NCBI RefSeq assembly: GCF_015207755.1
Contig: NZ_JADEWH010000005.1
Span: 186,001-250,000, forward strand
Reading direction: 5' to 3'
Length of the DNA stretch: 64,000 nt
From: Nodularia sp. LEGE 06071
GTDB lineage: Bacteria; Cyanobacteriota; Cyanobacteriia; Cyanobacteriales; Nostocaceae
Below are positions 8,552-14,943 of this stretch, piece after piece; position 1 is the stretch's first letter, and every line of letters starts with the position of its first letter. The notes beneath the pieces are model-generated. The model ran no database searches and was not told the origin of the DNA. It saw only the letters and a program-made list of their open reading frames with translations. The translations under genes were made by a program, and so were the position numbers.

Positions 8552-9688
8552 CTAAACCTTTAAAACTCGTTTAGTCGTCCCCAAACCCTCACGAATAATA
8601 GTAAAACTTTGTTGATATTCTCCCTTTTTCAAAGTATGAGTTACAGATTTCACATAATAAAGACCATCATAAGTTTGACCAACCCCCCGCAAACCCACAA
8701 CCCCCCGCAACTCCAATAAATCGCCATAGCGGATTGTATTAAGTTTACCTGTCACCTGTAACACCTTATTTGTTGAACTATCAACCATTGCCTGAGCCTT
8801 AGACCCAGCTTGCAAAGCTTGCCTTCCAGTTTCCCTGAATTGGGTTTTACGTAGGAGTTTCTGGTTATTTAAAGCAGGTTGTTGTGATAGATTAGTGCGA
8901 TCGCTTTTCTTAGCCTGTACCGACTGAACTTTATTAGTTTTGCGGTCTTGAACCCGACCAACTACAGTAATAGGAGCTAAAGCATTATTTTGAAAATTAA
9001 TTGATTCAACGTTAGTATAAGTCCCCATATTCACAGTTAACGCCTTTTGTGGGTTAGTTTTCCGCATCGGCGGCCCCCAATAGGCGGTATTTTTTCCAGA
9101 AGCTGGCCCTGGTGTCAAATAAAAGACATAATCAAAACGCTGCGCCAACTTTTGCAGATATTCCAAATCAGTACCTTGTTGTACTGGTATCCGTTCATTA
9201 ATAGCAGGGCGATCGACTAACGGCGGCTTGATAACCTTGGGTATTAAACCATACTTGGCATAACTAGAAATAATTTGATTGACAATAATTGCTTCATCTT
9301 GAGCCGGATGTTCTACGGATTTTTCCTCCAAATCCATCATTACACTGACATCTTCACCAGTGATTGTAAACGTAGAACCACTGAGTTCCATACTGGGAGA
9401 GAATTGTTGATGAGTAATAATCCCATCCATCAGTACCTGGGCGGAAGCATTTAAAGTTACAATTAAAATTACTCTATTCCCTGGTTGAATCAGAGGATTA
9501 TTAATCAATTGATAGTCTTTTTGGTCACTTTTACCAGACCTTCCCACCTGAAAATTAATCTGAAATCCAGAAGGTTTCTCATCACTGTGAGTTACTTCCA
9601 CCTGCTGAAACGCCTCCATCAGCATTCTCGGAGCCGGCTTAGGGACATTTGCACCAATTAATACAGTTAAATTAACACCCAGTGGCAT
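8552..9688 (-). CDS. gp27-like hub protein (phage late control D / VgrG N-terminal-like)
   Basis: About 378 residues. The chain resembles the gpD/gp27 hub of contractile tails: an N-terminal beta domain (FQQVEVTHSDEKPSGFQINFQVGRSG), a LIQPGNRVILIVTLNASAQVLMDGIIT segment, and a second domain around LEYLQKLAQRFDYVFYLTPGP. The C-terminus carries GDLLELRGVVGLRGVGQTYDGLYYVKSVTHTLKKGEYQQSFTIIREGLG, the classic 'y.V..v.H.....Y.t.f...r.gl' ending of late control D proteins. It would form the trimeric adaptor between tube and spike. AGGAG lies 6 nt before the ATG at 9688; a GTG one codon upstream is less well placed. Confidence 0.88.
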   Translation of the reverse strand: MPLGVNLTVLIGANVPKPAPRMLMEAFQQVEVTHSDEKPSGFQINFQVGRSGKSDQKDYQLINNPLIQPGNRVILIVTLNASAQVLMDGIITHQQFSPSMELSGSTFTITGEDVSVMMDLEEKSVEHPAQDEAIIVNQIISSYAKYGLIPKVIKPPLVDRPAINERIPVQQGTDLEYLQKLAQRFDYVFYLTPGPASGKNTAYWGPPMRKTNPQKALTVNMGTYTNVESINFQNNALAPITVVGRVQDRKTNKVQSVQAKKSDRTNLSQQPALNNQKLLRKTQFRETGRQALQAGSKAQAMVDSSTNKVLQVTGKLNTIRYGDLLELRGVVGLRGVGQTYDGLYYVKSVTHTLKKGEYQQSFTIIREGLGTTKRVLKV

Positions 9689-9697
9689 CACAGACTC

Positions 9698-9988
9698 CTA
9701 AACTTGGGGAACTGGTACACGGATTCTTTGACCCAATTCAGCCGTCAGACTATCTGGATTCATAGCATTATTAGCATCACACACCTGCCAAAACTGTTCA
9801 GCCACCCCAAGACTTTGGGCTGTAATTAAATCCAGGCGATCGCCTTGTTTAACCACCACCTCCTGTAAAACTGGTAAACTATTACCCTGGGGCAAAAAGC
9901 GACGGCGTGCATAAGCAATTTTACGCCCACCAGCAGCAGTATATTGGGCTGTATCTAAGTTGTAATAACGACTAGTATGATCAAACAT
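9698..9988 (-). CDS. Small LysM-domain tail protein
   Basis: With the ATG at 9988 the protein has 96 residues. It contains LQEVVVKQGDRLDLITAQSLGVAEQFWQVCDANNAMNPDSLTAELGQRIRVPVPQV, a single LysM-like module of the kind found in phage tail 'X' / gp53-like proteins that staple the hub or wedge. An open frame continues upstream to 10099, but that extension is encoded by a dispersed repeat (10069-10108) and is very unlike the rest, so it is probably not translated. The gene ends 9 bp before the hub gene starts, which fits co-transcription with it. In eCIS clusters a small LysM protein regularly neighbours the spike genes. Confidence 0.82.
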   Translation of the reverse strand: MFDHTSRYYNLDTAQYTAAGGRKIAYARRRFLPQGNSLPVLQEVVVKQGDRLDLITAQSLGVAEQFWQVCDANNAMNPDSLTAELGQRIRVPVPQV

Positions 9989-10068
9989 ATAAAAGCATCT
10001 CAAGTTGCTAAAAATATAGAAACCAGACGTAAAAACCCTATAAAACCTCTTCCCTTGGCGTTCTTTGC

Positions 10069-10108
10069 GTCTTCTCCCAAAGGGAGAGGCTAGCGCCAAG
10101 GCGGTTCG
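10069..10108. repeat. Copy of the 35-bp 'CTCCCAAAGGGAG' dispersed repeat
   Basis: This stretch is the reverse complement of the 35-bp unit that is present twice in tandem at 63855-63924, differing at only a couple of positions. Its core CTCCCAAAGGGAG is a perfect palindrome. It sits between the Afp7-like gene and the LysM gene and creates an artificial upstream extension of the LysM reading frame. Confidence 0.6.
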
Positions 10109-10119
10109 TTTACTCCCCT

Positions 10120-10758
10120 TTATACTAGATTACCTAAGTTAGCAATACTACCCAGCATAGCCAGACGTTCCTTATTTTTCTGGTAACTCATAAATAACCG
10201 AGAACTCCGTTGACCCCAAGGCAAATCATCATAGCTGAGGACACGCAACCCCAAAGAAACTTTAGCCCGAATCGGGTTGAGGTTCACATCATAGGCTTCT
10301 TCAGTAATATTCAAATCCGTTAAGCGTACTGGGAGAACCCGATTTAATCCCCAAACCAGCAAAGTGACAAATCCTTCGAGGGGGATAATTTCTATTTGTC
10401 CCTGTCCGGCGCGGGTCATATTGCTCTGTACCTGACTACTTCTAGGGTAAATCATGACTTCCAACGCCGAAAGTTGGGGGTAAATACCAAAAAAGATAGC
10501 GTTAGGATCTTGCTTTTCTAACTGGTCAGTAGCATCAAGTTCTACATCTAACTTCATAGTTTCAATTGGCGCTCCCTTCAGACGTTGAGACTCACTTTGA
10601 GCGCCCCCTTCATTTTCCAGTGCTTGCACTTGGAGAGTGCGTGAGATGGATTCTGGATTGTACTGGAAGATGACTGTATTCATCACCATACTGGTAGTTG
10701 GAGACAGGGCAATAATCGCCCCTTTCAGCAGCCGAGGAGAACCGGGGAAAGTCGTCAT
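10120..10758 (-). CDS. Afp7-like spike/tube connecting protein
   Basis: About 212 residues from the ATG at 10758. A GTG at 10794 would add 12 residues; MTTFPGSPRLLKGAIIAL is the more family-like beginning. Diagnostic segments are VIFQYNPESISRTLQ (the 'FqyNPeslsrtl' motif of the eCIS/phage connector family), KLDVELDATDQLE, and GFVTLLVWGLNRVLPVRLTDLNITEEAYDVNLNPIRAKVSLGLRVLSYDDLP near the C-terminus. In Afp/PVC particles this protein links the inner tube to the spike. It opens the second injection-system block; upstream is a divergently oriented membrane-protein gene, so its promoter should lie in 10759-11195. Confidence 0.87.
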   Translation of the reverse strand: MTTFPGSPRLLKGAIIALSPTTSMVMNTVIFQYNPESISRTLQVQALENEGGAQSESQRLKGAPIETMKLDVELDATDQLEKQDPNAIFFGIYPQLSALEVMIYPRSSQVQSNMTRAGQGQIEIIPLEGFVTLLVWGLNRVLPVRLTDLNITEEAYDVNLNPIRAKVSLGLRVLSYDDLPWGQRSSRLFMSYQKNKERLAMLGSIANLGNLV

Positions 10759-11195
10759 TACTGGTTTTTTTGTATTACAGGAGACATCAGGCACGAGAAA
10801 GATAAATCTTCTCCTACCTCTCCCATTTTTTGTAAATTTTGTAATTTTAACCTTTAAGATTCACAATAACGCTTTGCTAGCAAATAGCCTAGATTTGTAA
10901 ACATCTTGACTAGATAGTTAACGTTAATTCATGACATCATATCGAGATTTATCAAAATTATGTGATGTTTTATGCTTTGAGCGCCGGAAAACACTACAAA
11001 TATGTGAACTTGCTAAACTGATACAAATTGTTTCCTTAAGCTGATATTTGGCGACAAATCTTGCCATTTTCGAGTAAAATCTGATCGTAAATATTATAAA
11101 AAAAATTACTCTTACCCTCACCAGCCACAGTCAAGGTGAGAAAGGCAGAGCAGAGTATAAATTAAATTATCCCTGATTCAGCACTTACAAAACCC
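10759..11195. promoter_or_regulatory. Divergent intergenic region upstream of the Afp7-like operon; two palindromes
   Basis: No convincing gene is present; a 65-codon frame on the minus strand has no family-like features. The region must contain the promoters of the leftward baseplate operon and of the rightward gene at 11196. Two perfect palindromes stand out: TTTGCTAGCAAA (10873-10884) and TTAACGTTAA (10918-10927). They could be operator sites. No clear -35/-10 pair was found. The regulatory role is inferred only. Confidence 0.3.
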
Positions 11196-11576
11196 ATGAA
11201 CCCTAACCCGATTAACTATCAAGCCATTGAATTATGGCAAACCTTGTCTGATAAAGAGACAACGTTGACTTTCAAACAAGCTGCAATCAAAACTTGGAAA
11301 TTGCTCCAGCAAGCCGGGAGACTACTTTTTTTAGTGAGTCTGTTCTTTGTGGTGGTTGTCGTCTGGTTGTGGAGTGTAGCTTACCGCAGTGGCAAAGACT
11401 TTCGCTACTGGTTGGAAACAGCCCAAGTATCACCTGAGACGCTTTTTTCTACAACCCTTGATATTTTGGTGCAACGACCAATTGCATGGTTGGTAAATTG
11501 GTCTGAGGTTAAACGTCAGGAATTAATGAGAACTCCAGAAGTCAAAGCATTGATATCTAAAACAGAATCAAAGTAA
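11196..11576 (+). CDS. Hypothetical single-pass membrane protein
   Basis: A 126-residue protein not recognised as a named family. It starts MNPNPINYQAIELWQTLSD. A strongly hydrophobic segment at about residues 43-63 (LLFLVSLFFVVVVVWLWSVAY) is one transmembrane helix, preceded by a basic/polar amphipathic region and followed by about 60 soluble residues with VQRPIAWLVNWSEVKRQELM. It points away from the injection-system genes on its left and lies between their two blocks. Since cyanobacterial particles of this class are reported to be attached to thylakoids, a membrane protein within the cluster deserves attention. However, there is no direct evidence that it is part of the system. Confidence 0.6.
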   Translation: MNPNPINYQAIELWQTLSDKETTLTFKQAAIKTWKLLQQAGRLLFLVSLFFVVVVVWLWSVAYRSGKDFRYWLETAQVSPETLFSTTLDILVQRPIAWLVNWSEVKRQELMRTPEVKALISKTESK

Positions 11577-11685
11577 ATTCAGGGTGCAGAGGAGAAATAA
11601 AATTTAAACTTATCATTTATGACCCCATTCAAGAGGTAATTCTGCAATAGATACCATAGAGACTTATCGCAATATAATTCAGTCG

Positions 11686-11982
11686 TTGTTGACTGCTTAT
11701 GCTGCCATCCCAATTGCCAATGGATTGATTGATTGCTACACGGTTTTTGATACCAAACAAGACCATTACCAAGTCATGAATGTGGGATGGGATGGCCATC
11801 GGCGGGTTTATGGTTGTGTTTTACATTTAGATATTCAGGAGGGAAAGATTTGGATACAGCAAAATATGACGGAAATGAGAGTGGCTCAGGAACTTGTGGA
11901 TCGAGGGGTTGCGAAGGAAGATATTGTGCTGGGGTTTCAAGCTCCTGAAATGCGCGAATATACAGGCTATGCAGTTGTTTAA
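11686..11982 (+). CDS. XisI family protein, start codon possibly lost (ATG to ATA)
   Basis: A XisI-like protein (fdxN excision controlling factor family). It shows the family's AYAAIPIANGLIDCYTVFDTKQDHYQVMNVGWDGHRRVYGCVLHLDIQEGKIWIQQNMTE and the ending VLGFQAPEMREYTGYAVV. The usual N-terminus (IDTIETYRNIIQSLL) is encoded just upstream from 11647, but where the ATG is expected there is ATA, with AAGAGGT about 8 nt before it. Translation could use this ATA poorly or begin at the TTG at 11686, which would drop 13 conserved residues. XisI genes normally follow xisH, but no xisH is seen. The gene is therefore either weakly expressed or a young pseudogene. Confidence 0.75.
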   Translation: MLTAYAAIPIANGLIDCYTVFDTKQDHYQVMNVGWDGHRRVYGCVLHLDIQEGKIWIQQNMTEMRVAQELVDRGVAKEDIVLGFQAPEMREYTGYAVV

Positions 11983-12011
11983 ATCAAAGAGCGATCGCAC
12001 TTGTGCATAAA

Positions 12012-12300
12012 TTATCGTTGCTGAGTCATTGCGATCGCAGTTTCCACAGTCAATTCTGAGATGTTGCCCAGGGTGGGGAGTGTGTCAGTTTCAGAATAAA
12101 CTAATGGTAACTCTTGATTTTCCCAAACCCAGATTTGCTTTCGCTGAATATCAATGAACCAAGCAAGCTGTGTCCCGTTACTTAAGCAGTGCAGGATTTT
12201 GTTTTGTAGTTCTATGGTGCTTTGGTCGGGGGAGCGAATTTCAATTAACCAGTCTGGTGAACCTTGTAGTGGCCCATCTTCATCCGAAAGGCGATCGCAC
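12012..12300 (-). pseudogene. Uma2 family endonuclease, 5'-truncated remnant
   Basis: The frame encodes roughly the C-terminal half of a Uma2 (DUF820) restriction-endonuclease-like protein: RLSDEDGPLQGSPDWLIEIRSPDQSTIELQNKI (the PD..iEi.SPs....l..K core), then LAWFIDIQRKQIWVWEN and a typical C-terminus. Uma2 proteins are normally around 180-200 residues; here the N-terminal half is missing and is replaced by the 124-residue gene of the injection-system operon, whose 3' end abuts this point. The conserved D and E/K residues of the core are still present, but without the N-terminus the product is probably not functional. Confidence 0.7.
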
Positions 12301-12312
12301 TTCCTGCACTGA

Positions 12313-12687
12313 TTATTTTGTCTCGGACATTTCAAGTAGATGCAATGTATTATCTGGATCTACCCAGTAAAACTCAAAGTCATGGGAAATAGAGTTTTTC
12401 GACTGTTCGGATATTGAAAATTCTTGGCGATACTTTTTTGGGACTGTTTGGCTAACCAATTTTTGAAATGCCCGAATTAAGAATTTACCCTCTTTGAACT
12501 CCAACTCCAATTTATAAATTTCTTTTGCAGAATTTCTCATGCTATGTGCGGTTTCTATAGTGAGATGAGTACCTTCTAAAACAAAAGTTGGTCTTTCTCG
12601 TAACTCGTTGAGATAAACTCCTTCATTGCCCACAAATATGCCGACACGCTCTAATCTTCTGAGGAAAATTCCGATGAAATTATCCAT
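12313..12687 (-). CDS. Hypothetical protein downstream of the DUF4157 cargo gene
   Basis: A 124-residue protein of no recognised family. It begins MDNFIGIFLRRLERVGIFVGNEGVYLNELRERPTFVLEG and has mixed alpha/beta character, with several charged segments and no signal peptide or membrane helix. It starts 14 bp after the stop of the cargo gene (12702) on the same strand, so the two are almost certainly co-transcribed. A gene in this position next to an injected effector is often a chaperone, an adaptor or an immunity protein. That is inference from position only. Its 3' end meets the Uma2 remnant. Confidence 0.6.
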   Translation of the reverse strand: MDNFIGIFLRRLERVGIFVGNEGVYLNELRERPTFVLEGTHLTIETAHSMRNSAKEIYKLELEFKEGKFLIRAFQKLVSQTVPKKYRQEFSISEQSKNSISHDFEFYWVDPDNTLHLLEMSETK

Positions 12688-12701
12688 AACTAAAAACCTG
12701 A

Positions 12702-13928
12702 CTATATACTTGGTCTTCCCGAACTTGTGCTAAAGCTGCCACCTATGCTACCGCTACCAATCGCGCTGTTTACTGTGTTACTGGAGATACCTATACTGCT
12801 GCTCGATGTACTACTAATAGTGTTTACACTGCTTCCCCTATCCGCCGGCAGCACACCTGCTGTGCCTCCGTTTGCCGCTACTATACCTACACCCAATGCA
12901 CTGGGATTAGGAATACCTAATGATTTATATGCGAGGCTTTCGTTAGTTACTGTCTTCCATCCTCGCGCTGCAAAGGAGGCACAATTATTTATGTATGACC
13001 ATCTGTTATTACCCACAATATAACCGTTTAGATTGCCCAAATCGGTAGCATCTAAATTAGTCGCTCTTTCTGCCGCAGCTGCTCTTCCTACTTCTTTATC
13101 TGAATAATAGCCGATTGGATCTTGATTCCCCCAAGTACCATGAGTTTCTTCACTACCTCCAACAGGAGTGTAGGACAACCAGGCGTGTCCGGAAATTAAA
13201 GAAGAGCCAACATCAGAAGATTTAATTTTTAATGTTCCAACAACTGCTCCGCCTCTGAACTGAATTGTACTGGATTGAGCTTTTCGCTGCAACACGCCCA
13301 TTTCCTTTAATTCTTCTTCTGTATTCTCTGGAAAGCTGGTTTCTTTGAGCTGTAGCGTAGATGCAGAAGGGGCCGATTTTCGTAATTGAGTGGTGGAAAC
13401 ATCTGATTGTAATGCCTTAGCCCCCATCACATCAGCTTCTCTCTCCAACCCCTGATTATCATTAATCGCCATACCCTTAGCCTGTATCGTCGGCTTTACC
13501 CGTCCCTGCTTCTGCTGGACAACGTGCCAAGCTTCATGGGGTAAATGCTTTTCTTGTCCTGGCGCAACATGAATATCTGTCCCTTGGGTATATGCCAACG
13601 CTTGTAACTGGGGAGGTTTAGAGGAATTGTAATGTACTCTCACATCATCCATAGCCATACCAGAGAGGTTTTCTATCCCGGCTTTCAGGGAATCAGGTAG
13701 TCCGGTTTTATTTGATCTCTCTTCCCCAGTTCCCGATGATTTTGCCTGCATTACTGCTTCTGTACCCGTAACTGGGACTCGGCTAAAGTCTTTATGGAAA
13801 CTTGACTCGCTATAGTGGGATGATTCTGCGTCTGGAGAATGCACAGCAGCACGTTGTAAAATCCCACTGACTAAAGGTGTATCACTCTTAGAGGGTGTTT
13901 GATTCTGTGTAACTTGTTGGCGATTCAT
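12702..13928 (-). CDS. eCIS core (DUF4157) cargo protein with putative cysteine-hydrolase C-terminal domain
   Basis: A 408-residue protein. Residues 1-75 are polar and look disordered. Residues about 78-175 form a DUF4157 'eCIS core' domain: MAMDDVRVHYNSSKPPQLQALAYTQGTDIHVAPGQEKHLP, then HEAWHVVQQ with the zinc-protease-like HExxH at H131-H135, and LEREADVMGAKAL carrying a possible third acidic ligand. Residues about 225-365 look like a permuted NlpC/P60 or papain-like fold, with a candidate catalytic His in GHAWLSY (H248) and Cys in NNCASFAARGW (C316). The tail (366-408) is Ser/Gly-rich. DUF4157 domains are known to mark eCIS-associated toxins, so this is the best candidate for the injected effector. 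The start ATG overlaps the upstream small gene by 4 bp (ATGA). Confidence 0.85.
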   Translation of the reverse strand: MNRQQVTQNQTPSKSDTPLVSGILQRAAVHSPDAESSHYSESSFHKDFSRVPVTGTEAVMQAKSSGTGEERSNKTGLPDSLKAGIENLSGMAMDDVRVHYNSSKPPQLQALAYTQGTDIHVAPGQEKHLPHEAWHVVQQKQGRVKPTIQAKGMAINDNQGLEREADVMGAKALQSDVSTTQLRKSAPSASTLQLKETSFPENTEEELKEMGVLQRKAQSSTIQFRGGAVVGTLKIKSSDVGSSLISGHAWLSYTPVGGSEETHGTWGNQDPIGYYSDKEVGRAAAAERATNLDATDLGNLNGYIVGNNRWSYINNCASFAARGWKTVTNESLAYKSLGIPNPSALGVGIVAANGGTAGVLPADRGSSVNTISSTSSSSIGISSNTVNSAIGSGSIGGSFSTSSGRPSI

Positions 13929-14179
13929 TGATTAAGTCCTGTATATATAGATTGGGCAATTTGCTCTCCCATCAAAGTGGGTTGGGAATTATTTGTAATA
14001 TTTAAACTTGCAGGTAACTTAGGAATATTACCGCCATTTTGCAAACTCGCAGGTACACCGTTTACTGTCATCAGCCGAGATAATTCAGTTTCTATAGCCG
14101 CTTGCAATTGGCGACGCTGACGGAGTGAAAGGTCTACTCCCTCTAAAATTATCCGGTCAATTTGCAGATTAATATTCAT
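13925..14179 (-). CDS. Small conserved eCIS-associated protein
   Basis: About 84 residues, starting at the ATG at 14179 with GGGAGC about 10 nt upstream; a GTG at 14200 is a longer but less likely start. The protein begins MNINLQIDRIILEGVDLSLRQRRQLQAAIETELSRLM, an N-terminal strand followed by a long helix, and ends in a polar tail with QIAQSIYTGL. Small proteins of this type often precede DUF4157 cargo genes in eCIS loci. It overlaps the cargo gene by ATGA, implying coupled translation. The role is unknown; loading or chaperoning of the cargo is plausible but unproven. Confidence 0.65.
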   Translation of the reverse strand: MNINLQIDRIILEGVDLSLRQRRQLQAAIETELSRLMTVNGVPASLQNGGNIPKLPASLNITNNSQPTLMGEQIAQSIYTGLNQ

Positions 14180-14248
14180 ATAAAAAGCGCTCCCGAACAC
14201 AAGACTCTTTTACTTAATTTTTTCTCTGGTTTTGAACTATATCTAACG

Positions 14249-14558
14249 CCCCCTAAATTCCCCATACTTGGGGGACTTTGGTATCTTTCCTTCCGCCTGA
14301 TTTGGCAAATATGCTTGGTAATTTATTAAAGATGAAAGTTTCATATAAAGCCCCCTAAATCCCCCAAGTATGGGGGACTTTGATATCTTTCTTTCCGCCT
14401 GATTTGGCAAAGATACTTGGTAATTTATTAAAGGCGCAAGTTCCATTCTGGTTCCTCCCAGACTTGGAAGGGCTAGGGGGGCAAATATATGACAATTTAT
14501 TAAAGGTAACATTTCCATTCTAGTTCCCCCCAAACTTGGGGGGCTAGGGGGGCTAAAT
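14249..14558. repeat. Tandem array of ~100-bp intergenic repeats with CCCCCAAGTATGGGGG-type hairpins
   Basis: Two nearly complete units (about 14249-14350 and 14351-14452) share 'GCCCCCTAAAT..CCCC', 'GGGGGACTTTG.TATCTTTC.TTCCGCCTGATTTGGCAAA', and 'CTTGGTAATTTATTAAAG'. Two shorter, diverged units follow up to 14558. Each contains a small inverted repeat of C and G runs. A related sequence lies at 45530-45630. Open frames across this block are artefacts of the repeat. It separates the small eCIS gene from the DUF559 gene. Confidence 0.7.
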
Positions 14559-14942
14559 TCAAGTTGTGGACGAAAGAACAAAACATCTAATTTTATCCAA
14601 AACTTTCGGCAAATCATGCATCACCTCTTCATTGCTGAATCTGAGAACTTGATACCCATATTCCCCTAATTTCGCCGTCCTTGACTGATCATATTCTGCC
14701 CGACTGGCGTGAATTTCTCCATCAACTTCCACAACTAATTTACAAGCAGGACAATAAAAATCTAAAATAAAATTGCCTACAGGATGCTGACAACGAAAAC
14801 GTAACCCATTCAGTTGCTTGTTTCGTAGTGCTGACCATAAACGCGCTTCAGCCTGGGTCAAATTTTGTCTTAATTTTCTAGCATTTTCTTCTATTTCCGG
14901 TATTGTTCCCCGAATTCTATTTTTAAGGTTTCTAGAGTACAT
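14559..14942 (-). CDS. DUF559 family endonuclease-like protein
   Basis: 127 residues from the ATG at 14942, which follows the ATPase stop immediately; an ATG at 14963 overlapping the ATPase gene is possible. It shows the DUF559/Vsr-like PD-(D/E)xK pattern: ARKLRQNLTQAEARLWSALRNKQLNGLRFRCQHPVGNFILDFYCPACKLVVEVDGEIHASRAEYDQSRTAKLGEYGYQVLRFSNEEV, with the catalytic D in FILDFYC, E in VVEVDG, and a following Gln/His. These are common free-standing genes in cyanobacteria. Its place inside the injection-system operon, next to repeats, suggests it was inserted rather than being a structural part. Confidence 0.85.
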   Translation of the reverse strand: MYSRNLKNRIRGTIPEIEENARKLRQNLTQAEARLWSALRNKQLNGLRFRCQHPVGNFILDFYCPACKLVVEVDGEIHASRAEYDQSRTAKLGEYGYQVLRFSNEEVMHDLPKVLDKIRCFVLSSTT

Positions 14943-14943
14943 A

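Noticed and set aside
9989-10099. N-terminal extension of the LysM protein
   Set aside because: The extension is encoded by a dispersed repeat, and the ATG at 9988 gives the usual size.
10924-11121. 65-codon minus-strand frame in the divergent gap
   Set aside because: It has no family-like residues and no good ribosome site; it lies over the expected promoter region.
14243-14617. Open frame of 124 codons over the tandem repeat array
   Set aside because: It is made of repeat units and overlaps the end of the DUF559 gene; the residue repeats mirror the DNA repeats.
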